A stretch of DNA of 64,000 nucleotides from Vibrio ouci (GCF_004551525.1 NZ_SATR01000027.1:1-64000), one strand, 5' to 3'; shown: positions 44,321 to 54,879, counted from the stretch's first letter. The notes: a model not told the origin generated them from the sequence alone. Translations and numbers: made by a program.

Positions 44321-45403
44321 TTAGCGAACTTTCAGCGTTGCCAAACCAACAAGCACAAGAACGATAGAGATGATCCAGAAACGTACAATTACACGTGGCT
44401 CTGGCCAGCCTTTTAATTCGTAATGGTGGTGAATTGGCGCCATACGGAAGATACGTTGGCCGCGCAGTTTGTATGAACCAACCTGTAAGATCACTGACAA
44501 GGTTTCCATCACAAACACACCACCCATGATCACCAGTACAAACTCTTGACGTACTAGAACCGCAATCGTACCCAGTGCTCCACCCAGTGCTAGTGAGCCT
44601 ACATCGCCCATAAACACTTGCGCAGGGTAAGTGTTAAACCATAAGAAACCTAAACCTGCTCCGACAATGGCGGTACAGACGACAACCAACTCAGACGCTT
44701 GAGGAATGTATGGAATATGCAGATAGTTAGCAAATTGAACGTTACCCGTTGCCCAAGCAATCGCAGCAAAGCCAGCTGAAACCAATACCGTTGGCATAAT
44801 AGCCAGGCCATCTAAGCCATCAGTCAGGTTTACTGCGTTACTGGTACCAACAATCACGAAATAAGTAAGGACAATGTAGAGCAAGCCTAGCTGAGGCATG
44901 ATGTCTTTGAAAAATGGCACCACTAGCTGAGTTGCGGCCGTGTCTTTACCGTGGGCATACAGTGCGAATGCCACCACTAAAGCAATGGCGGATTGCCAGA
45001 AATACTTCCAACGCGCAATTAAGCCATCGGTGTTCTTACGCACAACTTTGCGATAATCGTCGACAAAACCAACCGCACCGTAACCAAGTAATACTGCCAG
45101 TACAGCCCAAACATAAGGGTTGGATAAATCCGTCCAAAGTAAAACCGTGGTAACAATCGCCGTTAGGATCATGATCCCGCCCATAGTTGGGGTACCACGT
45201 TTGCTAAAGTGGGATTCTGGGCCTTCGTTACGAACAACCTGACCAATTTGCAGTAACTGCAAACGGCGGATCATTATTGGTCCCATCCACAGCGAGATAC
45301 CCAGTGCAGTTAGGACACTGACAATCGCTCGAAAAGACAGGTATTCGAATAAACGGAAGAATGAAAAATATGGCTGTAGCAGCTCCGCGAGCCAAATAAT
45401 CAT
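44321..45403 (-). CDS. mraY: Phospho-MurNAc-pentapeptide translocase MraY
   Basis: MraY moves phospho-MurNAc-pentapeptide to undecaprenyl phosphate, making lipid I in the inner membrane. The 360 residues have ten hydrophobic segments. The active-site loops include FVDDYRKVVRKNTDGL near 115-130, NLTDGLDGLA with catalytic Asp, and MAPIHHHYELKGWPE near the C-terminus. It overlaps the end of murF by four bases. Confidence 0.97.
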   Translation of the reverse strand: MIIWLAELLQPYFSFFRLFEYLSFRAIVSVLTALGISLWMGPIMIRRLQLLQIGQVVRNEGPESHFSKRGTPTMGGIMILTAIVTTVLLWTDLSNPYVWAVLAVLLGYGAVGFVDDYRKVVRKNTDGLIARWKYFWQSAIALVVAFALYAHGKDTAATQLVVPFFKDIMPQLGLLYIVLTYFVIVGTSNAVNLTDGLDGLAIMPTVLVSAGFAAIAWATGNVQFANYLHIPYIPQASELVVVCTAIVGAGLGFLWFNTYPAQVFMGDVGSLALGGALGTIAVLVRQEFVLVIMGGVFVMETLSVILQVGSYKLRGQRIFRMAPIHHHYELKGWPEPRVIVRFWIISIVLVLVGLATLKVR

Positions 45404-46758
45404 GTGTACATCTCCTTGACAGCAGCGGCAACTTTGCTCATTCCAGCACTATTCGCCCCTTTAACCAATAAGGTTTGAGGCTCTTGGTGCTGTTCTATCT
45501 GCTGTTTAATAAAATCAATCATGCTCTGATGGTCTTCAAAATGAAGGCCATCACACTCTTCACTGATCGCCTTCGCGTCAGCGCCAAATGTAAGCACATA
45601 TTCAAATTTGAATGGGGCAGCATGTTGTCCGACTTGACGGTGAAGTGCAAGACTTTCATCGCCTAACTCAGCCATATTACCTAAAATTAACCAACGAACG
45701 CCTTTGAAACCTGCAAGTAAATCAGCGGCCGCCTTCATCGCTGGAACGCTGGCATTGTAACTGTCATCAATTAACTTAATTTGCTGATTAAGTTCGATCA
45801 GTTCAACTCGCCCTTTCACTTTATTTAAAGAAGCAAGGCCGGATTGAATCATCTCAAGGCTTGCTCCTAGCTCCAACGCTAAAGCTGTAGCCGCCAGTGC
45901 ATTGGCCACATTATGTTGTCCAATGATGCCCAGCGTTACCTTAATCTCACCCTGTGGTGTATTTAGCTTAAAGCTCGCTTCACCTACCTCATTAAGTGAG
46001 ATATCTGACGCGGTAAAATCAGCACTAGAGTCTGTCAAAGAAAAGGTTTTCACCACTTTGTCCGCCAGAACCTCTTGCCAGTAGTCACCACCATTACTAT
46101 CTAGGTTAACAATCGCCACTGAGCCAGCTTTAAGGCCTTGATAGATTTCACCTTTAGCATGTTTCACCCCATCCATCGAGCCAAAGCCTTCAAGGTGTGC
46201 AGCCGCTACGTTGTTGACCAAGGCAACATCCGGTTGAACCAAGCATGTGGTATACGCGATTTCACCAATATGGTTAGCACCCAACTCAATAACCGCAAAG
46301 TCATCTTCAGGAGTGGAACGCAGTAGAGTCAGCGGGACGCCAATCTCATTGTTAAAGTTACCTGCGGTAAACAGCACCTGACCTTTTTGCTCCATGATAC
46401 TTGCGATCATCTCTTTGACTGTGGTTTTGCCACAGCTACCCGTGATCGCCACGGTTGGAGTCATACATGTCTGGTGCACGAGAGCACCTAATTGACCAAG
46501 CGCCAATTTGGTATCTTTAACCAAAAGCTGTGGTACATCATCACTAACAGGCTTGCTGACTAACAAGGCGCCCGCACCTGATTCAACAGCTTGGTGAGTA
46601 AAGTTGTGCGCATCAAATCGTTCACCAACTAATGCGACAAACAGAGCACCTTGCTCAATGTTACGCGTATCCGTTGATACTGAATTGATCACCATATCAT
46701 TGCCGATAAGCTCAGCACCTAATGATTCAGCGATTTGACTTAACATTAATGAAATCAT
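45400..46758 (-). CDS. murF: UDP-MurNAc-tripeptide D-Ala-D-Ala ligase MurF
   Basis: MurF adds D-Ala-D-Ala to complete the pentapeptide precursor. The 452 residues show the ATP loop AITGSCGKTTVKEMIASI near 108, the Mur pattern ELGANHIGEIAYT, and IDDSYNASVPAMKAA, typical of MurF. Its start overlaps the murE stop by four bases, suggesting coupled translation. Confidence 0.97.
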   Translation of the reverse strand: MISLMLSQIAESLGAELIGNDMVINSVSTDTRNIEQGALFVALVGERFDAHNFTHQAVESGAGALLVSKPVSDDVPQLLVKDTKLALGQLGALVHQTCMTPTVAITGSCGKTTVKEMIASIMEQKGQVLFTAGNFNNEIGVPLTLLRSTPEDDFAVIELGANHIGEIAYTTCLVQPDVALVNNVAAAHLEGFGSMDGVKHAKGEIYQGLKAGSVAIVNLDSNGGDYWQEVLADKVVKTFSLTDSSADFTASDISLNEVGEASFKLNTPQGEIKVTLGIIGQHNVANALAATALALELGASLEMIQSGLASLNKVKGRVELIELNQQIKLIDDSYNASVPAMKAAADLLAGFKGVRWLILGNMAELGDESLALHRQVGQHAAPFKFEYVLTFGADAKAISEECDGLHFEDHQSMIDFIKQQIEQHQEPQTLLVKGANSAGMSKVAAAVKEMYT

Positions 46759-48239
46759 GCTTTTTGCTCCAGCAATTGAATCGCAGACTCACGATCTGAG
46801 TAATGAATCGTTTCGTTCGCCATCACTTGATAATCTTCATGTCCCTTGCCCGCAAGTAAGATAATGTCATCCGCATGGCTATTAGCTATTGCGTATTGAA
46901 GTGCATCAAAGCGGCTGTGCTCAACAACAGCGCTATCCGGCTGCTTCATACCAACAAGCATATCTTTAACGATCTCTGCTGGTGACTCACTGCGCGGGTT
47001 ATCATCAGTTAAAATCACTTGGTCAGCTAAGCGTTCGCCAATTTCGGCCATCATCGGGCGTTTACCTTTGTCTCGATCACCGCCACAACCAAAGATAGCC
47101 CACAGCTGTCCTTGGCAATGAACTCGCAATGCATTAAGCGCCTTCTCAAGTGCATCCGGTGTGTGCGCATAATCAACCACTACCTTAGCTTTATTCTCTG
47201 CGGTAAAGAGTTCCATACGACCTAATACCGGTTTCAAAGAACTCGCGGTATCAAGCAGTAATTGTTTATCGATACCCAACGCCAATAAGGTCGTCATTGC
47301 CAGCAGAACATTGCTCGCATTGAATTCACCGATAAGTGGTACAACGCAGTCACCTACGCCAAACATGCCATCAATCGACAGTGTGATGCCCGACTCAGAG
47401 TAGGCAACGCTTTTCGCCCACACGGCACGTTCGATCGTTATCGTCTTAAGGGAAACAGCGATCGCATTATCTAAACGCTCTACCCAACTCGCGCCCACTT
47501 GATCATCGATATTAATCACAGCGTTGTGACAATTGTGCTCACTGAATAAACTGAATTTGGCTTCAGCGTACTCTTCCATCGTACCGTGATAATCAAGGTG
47601 GTCACGGCTCAAGTTGGAGAAGACACCCACAGCAAAATCGAGTGCTTTTACTCGACCTTGAACAAGACCATGAGAAGAGACTTCCAAAGCGGTAAACTGA
47701 GCAGACTGTTGCTCTAATTGATGCAAGGTCTGTTGAATTTCAATCGCGTTACCAGTGGTATTGGCAGCAGGTTGTAGGTTGTCTAAGAAACCATTACCTG
47801 TCGTGCCCATCACGGCTGCTTTCTTACCAACAAGCTCAAGCCACTGCGCGATCAACTGGGTGATGGTGGTTTTGCCATTGGTCCCCGTCACGCCGATGAC
47901 TTGGTGAGTTTCGAGAGGGTATAAACGGCTTGCTAAAGCAGAAAGGTATTCACTTAACTGAGCGACATAAACAACCGGAACATCACCGATAAGCTCAACT
48001 TTTCCAGCAGCATGTTGCTCACATGCTTCAGCAATAACGGCATTGGCACCCTTTTCAATCGCAGATGCAATAAAACGGCGTCCATCAACAGCGTGTCCTT
48101 TAATCGCAACAAACGTTGTTCCAGAGGTAACTTTGCGACTATCAAGCTCAAGGTGCTTAACGACAATATTAGCGCTCTTATCAGTAGAGATATCCAGCCA
48201 TGAAGAGAGCAGCGCTGCTAAGGTCAGTTCCTTGGACAT
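46755..48239 (-). CDS. murE: UDP-MurNAc-dipeptide meso-DAP ligase MurE
   Basis: MurE adds meso-diaminopimelate to the stem peptide, linking this cluster to dapB elsewhere in the window. The 494 residues have the ATP loop GVTGTNGKTTITQLIA near 110 and the Mur pattern FSNLSRDHLDYHGTMEEY. The DNPRSE motif near 400 is the known specificity mark for meso-DAP rather than lysine. It lies between ftsI and murF. Confidence 0.97.
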   Translation of the reverse strand: MSKELTLAALLSSWLDISTDKSANIVVKHLELDSRKVTSGTTFVAIKGHAVDGRRFIASAIEKGANAVIAEACEQHAAGKVELIGDVPVVYVAQLSEYLSALASRLYPLETHQVIGVTGTNGKTTITQLIAQWLELVGKKAAVMGTTGNGFLDNLQPAANTTGNAIEIQQTLHQLEQQSAQFTALEVSSHGLVQGRVKALDFAVGVFSNLSRDHLDYHGTMEEYAEAKFSLFSEHNCHNAVINIDDQVGASWVERLDNAIAVSLKTITIERAVWAKSVAYSESGITLSIDGMFGVGDCVVPLIGEFNASNVLLAMTTLLALGIDKQLLLDTASSLKPVLGRMELFTAENKAKVVVDYAHTPDALEKALNALRVHCQGQLWAIFGCGGDRDKGKRPMMAEIGERLADQVILTDDNPRSESPAEIVKDMLVGMKQPDSAVVEHSRFDALQYAIANSHADDIILLAGKGHEDYQVMANETIHYSDRESAIQLLEQKA

Positions 48240-48250
48240 AGTAAACTCAC

Positions 48251-49975
48251 TTAATCTTGTTTAAATCGATTTTCATCAGGCGCTACATTCAAAATCTGCA
48301 GCGTCCCTTTTAATATTTCTGAAAACACAGGACCAGCCACTAAACCACCGTAGTAGCTGTCACCTTGCGGTTCATTAATTACGACAACTAAAGCGACTCT
48401 TGGATCGCTCGCTGGCGCAACACCCGCGGTATAAGCAAAATATTCATCACCATAACCACCCGCAATCGCTTTACGTGAGGTACCCGTTTTCGCCGCCACT
48501 CGATAGCCAGGAACGGCAGCTCTAGTTGCAGTACCACCGGGCTGAGTCACGGTTTCCAGCATATCAAGCACCTTACGAGCGTTATCGTGATCAATCACTT
48601 GCTTAGCGAGGTTCTGCTGGTTGTTTTCAATAATATGGATCGGTTGATACTCACCTAAATTGCCTAGCGTTGCATAGGCGTGGGCGAGTTGAAGAGGGGT
48701 AATGGTCAAACCATAACCAAATGACAGCGTGGCTATTTCAAATTTTGACCAACGACGGCGGTTAGGGAAAATACCTTGCGTTTCGCCCACTAGGTTTAAG
48801 CCAGATACTTCACCAAAACCGACTGAGCTATACATACCGAGTAGCGCTTCAAGCGGCATATCCAAAGCTAGCTTAGCGACACCGATATTACTCGACTTTT
48901 TAAGAATGGTTTGAAGATTGGCTTTGCCCACCTTAGACGTGTCTCGTACGCGACTACCACCGATCTGCATAATGCCGTTGCCGGTATCAATGATGGTGTT
49001 TTCATCAGCGACGCCATTTTCAAGTGCAGCAAGAACAACAAAAGGCTTTATCGTTGACCCTGGCTCAAACGCGTCAGTAATAACACGGTTTCGCATCTTG
49101 GCAGATTGAAGGTCTGAGCGATTATTCGGGTTATAAGATGGCGCATTAACCATCGCCAATACCGCACCAGTTTTCACATCTAGGATAACCGCCGAGCCAG
49201 AAGTTGCACGGAAGTCAGCCACCGCCTGTTTAATCGCGCGATAAGCGATCGCCTGAATACGCTGATCGATAGTCAGTTCGAGCGGTTTGCCTTCTTCACG
49301 CTCTTCTAAAGAAATGTTTTCTACCACACGGCCATAACGGTCTTTACGAATGATGCGTTTACCCGCCTCACCCGTTAACCATTTATCATAGCTACGCTCA
49401 ACACCTTCCAGACCATGACCATCAATACCCGTCACACCAACTAAGTGGGCACTAACTTCACCAGCAGGGTAATAACGTCTTGATTCAGCTTTTAGACCAA
49501 CACCAGCCAACTTCAGCTCACGGATATAGTGCGCCATCGCAGGGCTGACTTGACGTTGCAGATAAATAAAGCGCTTAGTCTTGTTTCGGTTGATCTTATC
49601 AACCATACCTTGACGCTTAAGCCCCAATACGTCCGCAAGCGCGTACCAGCGGTTAATGTCTTCAAGGCCACCTTCTTTAAAAATGGTCGCTGGATCGGCC
49701 CATACCGCTTCAACAGGAACACTCACAGCCAAAGGCTCGCCATTACGGTCTGAGATAATTCCTCGCGCTGAGTGCAAAGTCTTAGCGCGAATCGAGCGCA
49801 TATCGCCCTGTTTGATCAGGTTATCAGGCTCAATAATTTGGATATAAGCAATACGGCCACAAAGTGCAGCAAACGCGCAGAACACAAAGAAAAGAACAAG
49901 ATAGAAACGCCAACGAATAAGTGTCGCTGGCTGATCGTCTGATTTAGCTTCTGCTGGTTTTACTTTTTTGCTCAT
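48251..49975 (-). CDS. ftsI: FtsI (PBP3), septal peptidoglycan transpeptidase
   Basis: FtsI is the class B penicillin-binding protein that cross-links septal peptidoglycan with FtsW. One transmembrane segment lies near 24-42 after a basic cytoplasmic tail. Catalytic motifs are SxxK at Ser307-Lys310 in EPGSTIKPF, SSN in KKSSNIGVAK, and KTGT in AAKTGTSRK. The 574 residues match the family. The start overlaps the ftsL stop by four bases. Confidence 0.97.
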   Translation of the reverse strand: MSKKVKPAEAKSDDQPATLIRWRFYLVLFFVFCAFAALCGRIAYIQIIEPDNLIKQGDMRSIRAKTLHSARGIISDRNGEPLAVSVPVEAVWADPATIFKEGGLEDINRWYALADVLGLKRQGMVDKINRNKTKRFIYLQRQVSPAMAHYIRELKLAGVGLKAESRRYYPAGEVSAHLVGVTGIDGHGLEGVERSYDKWLTGEAGKRIIRKDRYGRVVENISLEEREEGKPLELTIDQRIQAIAYRAIKQAVADFRATSGSAVILDVKTGAVLAMVNAPSYNPNNRSDLQSAKMRNRVITDAFEPGSTIKPFVVLAALENGVADENTIIDTGNGIMQIGGSRVRDTSKVGKANLQTILKKSSNIGVAKLALDMPLEALLGMYSSVGFGEVSGLNLVGETQGIFPNRRRWSKFEIATLSFGYGLTITPLQLAHAYATLGNLGEYQPIHIIENNQQNLAKQVIDHDNARKVLDMLETVTQPGGTATRAAVPGYRVAAKTGTSRKAIAGGYGDEYFAYTAGVAPASDPRVALVVVINEPQGDSYYGGLVAGPVFSEILKGTLQILNVAPDENRFKQD

Positions 49976-50289
49976 GGGAGATTAATGATGACTTCTTTGT
50001 CTGAGTCTGGACGTTTCATGTCCAGTTCTTTTTTGGCCACCGCCTGAACTCGGCTATGTTCAGCCAAGGCGGTCTCTTCTAACAGTAAGTTACGCCACTC
50101 ATTGTCTAATCTTTCGCGCTCGACCATGGTTTGGTCTTTCTCGGTGATCGCTTGACGAGTGTGGTGAGTAGTAAATACGACGCCCATTGCACTAGCAAAA
50201 ATAAGTACCAGTAACACAAGTGGCACGCGCCCAACACTAACAATGTCGAGCGCAATTAATTTAGCTAGGTTTGGAGACGACTTACTCAT
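49972..50289 (-). CDS. ftsL: Cell division protein FtsL
   Basis: FtsL is a small bitopic membrane protein that forms a coiled coil with FtsB and activates FtsWI. The 105 residues have a transmembrane segment near 22-40 (GRVPLVLLVLIFASAMGVVF) and a periplasmic heptad-rich helix (about 45-90, EKDQTMVERERLDNEWRNLL). The position between rsmH and ftsI is the conserved dcw position, which supports the call for a protein with little sequence conservation. Confidence 0.93.
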   Translation of the reverse strand: MSKSSPNLAKLIALDIVSVGRVPLVLLVLIFASAMGVVFTTHHTRQAITEKDQTMVERERLDNEWRNLLLEETALAEHSRVQAVAKKELDMKRPDSDKEVIINLP

Positions 50290-50295
50290 TGCAGG

Positions 50296-51246
50296 TTAAA
50301 GTTTCTCAGCAATACGCAAAACAGAACTGCGCGAGCGAGCGTTCTCTTCAACTTCTTGTTTCGATGGTTTGATCGCTTTACCAACAGGCTTTAGATTGGC
50401 ACTACCGAGGGCTTTGATCTGATCTTCCGTCATAGGAATACCATGAGGTACTTCAGGGCCTTTGCTCTCTTTACGAATAAATCGCTTCACCATGCGATCT
50501 TCCAATGAGTGGAAACTGATCACAGACAAACGACCTTCAGGCGCTAGAATGCTCGCTGCGCCTTTTAGTGCGGTATCAATCTCTTCTAGCTCACTGTTGA
50601 TGTAGATACGGAAAGCTTGGAAAGAACGCGTTGCTGGGTGTTTTTTCTCTTTAAAGCTCTTTGGCGCAGCCTCAGAAATTAACTTCGCCAATTGACCAGT
50701 ACGTGTCATTGGCTCGTTTTCTTCGTTCTCACGGTAAGCGACAATCGCTTTAGCAATACGGCGCGCGTGTTTGTCTTCACCAAACTCACGGATAACCCAA
50801 GTAATGTCATCAAGGTCTGCTTCCATCAACCACTGAGAAACCGGGATACCTGATGTCGGGTCCATACGCATATCTAGTGGACCGTCTTTCATAAAGCTAA
50901 AGCCTCGCTCTGCATCATCTAGCTGAGGAGACGACACACCGAGGTCAAGCAATACGCCATCAACTTTACCGACAAGACCATACTCTGCCGCATATTGCGC
51001 CATACCAGAGAAAGGACCATGAATAATAGTAAAGCGAGGGTCATCAATTTTACCCGCTTCTGCGATCGCTTGAGGGTCACGGTCGATACTGTAAAGACGA
51101 CCGTTGTCACCTAATTTAGATAGAATCGTGCGGCTATGACCACCACGACCGAATGTTCCGTCTATGTAGATGCCATCAGGTTTAATCGCTAAACCATCGA
51201 TAGATTCATGTAAAAGTACGGATATGTGTTTAAATGCTTCGGTCAT
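50296..51246 (-). CDS. rsmH: 16S rRNA (cytosine-1402-N4)-methyltransferase RsmH
   Basis: RsmH (MraW) methylates N4 of C1402 in the ribosomal P site; RsmI, encoded nearby at 52138-53001, methylates the 2'-OH of the same nucleotide. The 316 residues contain the SAM loop DGTFGRGGHSRTIL near 35 and DLGVSSPQLDDAERGFSF near 105, both diagnostic. ATG 51246 follows a GAGATA ribosome site; the frame is open to 51270. It is the first gene of this dcw cluster; no mraZ lies upstream. Confidence 0.96.
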   Translation of the reverse strand: MTEAFKHISVLLHESIDGLAIKPDGIYIDGTFGRGGHSRTILSKLGDNGRLYSIDRDPQAIAEAGKIDDPRFTIIHGPFSGMAQYAAEYGLVGKVDGVLLDLGVSSPQLDDAERGFSFMKDGPLDMRMDPTSGIPVSQWLMEADLDDITWVIREFGEDKHARRIAKAIVAYRENEENEPMTRTGQLAKLISEAAPKSFKEKKHPATRSFQAFRIYINSELEEIDTALKGAASILAPEGRLSVISFHSLEDRMVKRFIRKESKGPEVPHGIPMTEDQIKALGSANLKPVGKAIKPSKQEVEENARSRSSVLRIAEKL

Positions 51247-51387
51247 AGTTATCTCATGTAGCTGACGCATTGACGAATTCTGACTCTCCAGTGTACTGAT
51301 TTAGCGGCTTATCGCCACCTCTAGCGTGAGAGAACACGTGATTTTGCGCCAAGTTTAATCGTTAGAAAATAAATTAGGTCAATTAAA

Positions 51388-51425
51388 AGCAAAAAACCCA
51401 TCATAACAATAAAGTTACGATGGGT
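51388..51425 (-). terminator. Rho-independent terminator of rnpB
   Basis: ACCCATCATAAC/GTTACGATGGGT (one mismatch) is followed on the minus strand by six T residues, eight bases after the mature 3' end of RNase P RNA. Confidence 0.9.
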
Positions 51426-51432
51426 CTCGAAT

Positions 51433-51879
<447 letters not shown>

Positions 51880-51887
51880 GAGGGCGG

Positions 51888-51916
51888 ATTGTATAGAGTT
51901 ATCAGCTAAGTGTCTA
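51888..51916 (-). promoter_or_regulatory. rnpB promoter
   Basis: On the minus strand, TAGACA (51916-51911) and TACAAT (51893-51888) are separated by 17 bp. Each differs from consensus by one base. The GC-rich discriminator CCGCCCT before the predicted start is typical of stable-RNA promoters under stringent control. Confidence 0.75.
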
Positions 51917-51987
51917 GCGAGATCACAGATATGATGCAATGAGGGTGTTAACTGGGCAAAAAGCGTGCAGTTAATTATCAATAATTG

Positions 51988-52074
51988 GTCATTCCATAGA
52001 ACGACGAAGAAGTGAGTAGGGAATCTCTAACCAAAATAGAGATCCCCAACTCGCTCGTACCTCACTCTGAGGAT
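51988..52074. repeat. Intergenic inverted-repeat element, copy 4
   Basis: This copy is inverted relative to copies 1 and 3. GTCATTCCATAGAACGACG and AGTGAGTAGGGAATCTCT form one arm; AGAGATCCCCAACTCGCTCG and TACCTCACTCTGAGGATA form the other. The distal end is diverged. It lies between the rnpB promoter and the end of rsmI. Confidence 0.75.
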
Positions 52075-52137
52075 AGAAGTATGAGCCGTTGAAATTAACA
52101 CTAGCTATCGCGTTTAGTTTACAAGCTCACGAGAAGC

Positions 52138-53001
52138 TTAATCTAAGTTCTCCAATCCCCACTTGTAGAGCGCATTTTTTTTCAGATTGTAGATCTCGGC
52201 TGTCATCGCCGCGGCTTTTTTCAGTGGCAGCTCTTTGGTTAAAATCGTTAAAGTGCGCGTCACTTCCTCAGGCAAAGTGTCGTCCGCTTCAGCGCGATAG
52301 CCATGAATCAATAACGCCATTTCGCCGCGCTGCTGGTTGGAGTCTGACTTAACCCACTCAATAAGCTCACCGAGTGGCATCCCTTGAATGGTTTCAAACG
52401 TTTTGGTTAGCTCACGGGCAAGCACCACTTCACGTTCTGCGCCAAGAATTTCTAACATGTCATCAAGCGAGTCTAGAATACGGTGAGGTGACTCGTAAAA
52501 CACACAAGTACGCTCTGCCTTAGCTATTTCTAGAAACTTATCTTTACGACCTTTGCTTTTGGCAGGAAGGAAGCCTTCAAAGCTAAAGCGATCTGATGGC
52601 AGGCCTGACGCACTCAACGCCGTGATCACCGCACATGCACCTGGTAGTGGGACAACTTTGACGCCTGCTTGACGACATTGATTGACAAGATGGTATCCTG
52701 GATCACTTATTAATGGGGTTCCAGCGTCAGAAACGAGTGCAATTGAGTGCCCCGCTAACAATTTGTCGACTAGCACTTGCGCTTTTTGTTGTTCATTATG
52801 ATCATGAAGCGCAAAAGTTTTAGTCTGAATACAGAAGTGAGACAACAACTTACCTGTATGTCGTGTATCTTCAGCGGCAATAAGATCGACTGTAGATAGA
52901 ACTTCTATCGCTCGTTGAGTAATATCACCTAAATTGCCAATTGGCGTAGGTACGATATAGAGAGTTGGAACCTCTGTTGGTAAGGTTTTGTTATCTGTCA
53001 T
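52138..53001 (-). CDS. rsmI: 16S rRNA (cytidine-1402-2'-O)-methyltransferase RsmI
   Basis: RsmI methylates the 2'-OH of C1402 in 16S rRNA, acting on the same nucleotide as RsmH. The 287 residues start with the tetrapyrrole-methylase-like SAM motif LYIVPTPIGNLGDITQRAI, then AAEDTRHTGKLL and LVSDAGTPLISDPGYHLV, followed by the GACAVITALSASGL pocket. Length matches the family. It is divergent from lpoA with 63 bp between the starts, as in other gammaproteobacteria. Confidence 0.96.
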   Translation of the reverse strand: MTDNKTLPTEVPTLYIVPTPIGNLGDITQRAIEVLSTVDLIAAEDTRHTGKLLSHFCIQTKTFALHDHNEQQKAQVLVDKLLAGHSIALVSDAGTPLISDPGYHLVNQCRQAGVKVVPLPGACAVITALSASGLPSDRFSFEGFLPAKSKGRKDKFLEIAKAERTCVFYESPHRILDSLDDMLEILGAEREVVLARELTKTFETIQGMPLGELIEWVKSDSNQQRGEMALLIHGYRAEADDTLPEEVTRTLTILTKELPLKKAAAMTAEIYNLKKNALYKWGLENLD

Positions 53002-53064
53002 TTGTTTACCATCACTTCAACGATTAATATAGACACAATTTTATACGGAATTAGTAAAGAACTC

Positions 53065-54879
53065 ATGGCCAAGAATAACCACAAGCGTCTCAGTGTAACA
53101 CGCTTATTGACTCCTGTAGCACTCGCTGTCGCATTGGCGGCGTGTTCTTCTGCTCCTAAGACACCGCAAAGCGTCGATATTACTTTAGATCCGAACCAAC
53201 CAACTCAGACCTATTTGATGCGAGCGGATAGCAGCACTGGCAGTTTGCAAAATGATTGGTTGGTCATGGCGCTGAAAGCTGCAGTAGACAACGGCGATGT
53301 TGCTCAAGCAGAGCTACTCATCAAACGTCTTGCTCGCCAGTCGCTTAGTGACATGCAACAAGCGGAGTGGCAACTGGCCCGTTCCGAGTTACTGATCGCT
53401 CAAGAGAAGCCTCAAGATGCACTAGCGCAACTCAATTTCCGTCCGTCATGGCAGCTTGCTAATGACCAGTGGCAAAACTACCATCAACTGCGCGCCTCAT
53501 TGTTTGCGACTCTCGGTGATGACTACAATGCAACTAAAGAACTCTCTTTAGGCAGTCGATTTGCCTCAGAACAGGAGCAGCCACAACTGGCGCAAAACGT
53601 TTGGCGCAACCTTAGCCTAATTCCTGCGACTGAGTTAGAAGCGCAACGCGCACAAGAAACTAATTCAGTCTGGCTTGGCTGGCTTGAACTATCTAGCTAC
53701 ACCAAAACACTATCCAATCACTTACCGGAACTGCAAAGTCAGATCGAACAATGGTTAGCGGCTAACCCTAACCACCCGGCGGCACTTTACACACCGCAAA
53801 GCATTGTCGATATCTTGGCATTGGAAATGACTAAGCCAGTCAATACTGCGTTGCTGCTGCCGCTGTCAGGTAAATTTGCGAAACAAGCACAGCTGATCCG
53901 CGATGGTTTCATTCTGGAAATGATGAATGACGATGAGCGCGATGAAAATGCAACACTGACGGTCATTGATACCAACGTGCAATCTGCTGACGAAATAAAG
54001 TTCGCGCTCAGTGACAAGCAAATTGACTCGGTTGTCGGCCCGCTGATCAAAGATAACATTGAGCAACTGCAAGAATCTCTAGCGAGCTCAAACAGTAACG
54101 TCTCTGCACTAGCACTCAATATTCCTGATGAAGTTAAACCAGGCACTAATGTTTGCTATCTCGCTCTATCACCAGAGCAAGAAGTGGCTCAGGCAGCAAA
54201 ACACTTAGCTGCACAAGGCTACAAGTTCCCGCTCATCCTAGCGCCAAAAGGTCGTTTAGGTCCTCGCGTCGTTGAAGCTTTTGAGCAAGAGTGGAAAAAA
54301 TACAGTGACAACAAAGTTGCGGTAAGCTTGTTTGGCGACAAACGCCAACTTCAGCGTGACATCAACAATGTATTTGGCCTACAAGCAAGCCAACAAAACA
54401 TTGCTCAAATGGAGTCACTACTAAGCACGCCACTAGAAAGTCAGCCACGTAGCCGTCGCGACATTGATTCCGTTTACATTGTTGCTAACAGCGCTGAGCT
54501 AACTTTGATTAAACCATTTATCGAAGTCGCGATTAACCCAGACACTGTGCCACCAAAGCTGTACTCCAACTCACGTAGTAACAGTGGTCGCCACCAGTAC
54601 GAAGATCTATCTGGTGTAATGTATAGCGATATTCCATTGCTCATTCATCCAGATGCGGCGCTAAAAGCGCAAATGGATCAGCTATGGCCTAAAGATTCAA
54701 ATGCTGAAAAACGTCTCCAAGCGCTGGGCATGGATGCTTACCGACTAATGGAACATTTGCCGCAAATGAAAGTGGTCACTGATTACACTATTGATGGCAA
54801 TACTGGTACGCTAAGTATTGACGAGAACTGTGTCGTACAACGTGAAATCAGCTGGGCTGAACACGGTGCCAACGACTAA
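53065..54879 (+). CDS. lpoA: Penicillin-binding protein activator LpoA
   Basis: LpoA is an outer membrane lipoprotein that reaches through the periplasm to stimulate PBP1A. The signal peptide ends with the lipobox LAAC, so the lipidated residue is Cys27. An N-terminal helical repeat domain (about 45-250) is followed by a periplasmic-binding-protein-like domain (from about 265, ALLLPLSGKFAKQAQLIRDG). ATG 53065 is preferred because it gives the correct signal peptide; the open frame starts at 53002. The 604 residues match the family. Confidence 0.94.
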   Translation: MAKNNHKRLSVTRLLTPVALAVALAACSSAPKTPQSVDITLDPNQPTQTYLMRADSSTGSLQNDWLVMALKAAVDNGDVAQAELLIKRLARQSLSDMQQAEWQLARSELLIAQEKPQDALAQLNFRPSWQLANDQWQNYHQLRASLFATLGDDYNATKELSLGSRFASEQEQPQLAQNVWRNLSLIPATELEAQRAQETNSVWLGWLELSSYTKTLSNHLPELQSQIEQWLAANPNHPAALYTPQSIVDILALEMTKPVNTALLLPLSGKFAKQAQLIRDGFILEMMNDDERDENATLTVIDTNVQSADEIKFALSDKQIDSVVGPLIKDNIEQLQESLASSNSNVSALALNIPDEVKPGTNVCYLALSPEQEVAQAAKHLAAQGYKFPLILAPKGRLGPRVVEAFEQEWKKYSDNKVAVSLFGDKRQLQRDINNVFGLQASQQNIAQMESLLSTPLESQPRSRRDIDSVYIVANSAELTLIKPFIEVAINPDTVPPKLYSNSRSNSGRHQYEDLSGVMYSDIPLLIHPDAALKAQMDQLWPKDSNAEKRLQALGMDAYRLMEHLPQMKVVTDYTIDGNTGTLSIDENCVVQREISWAEHGAND

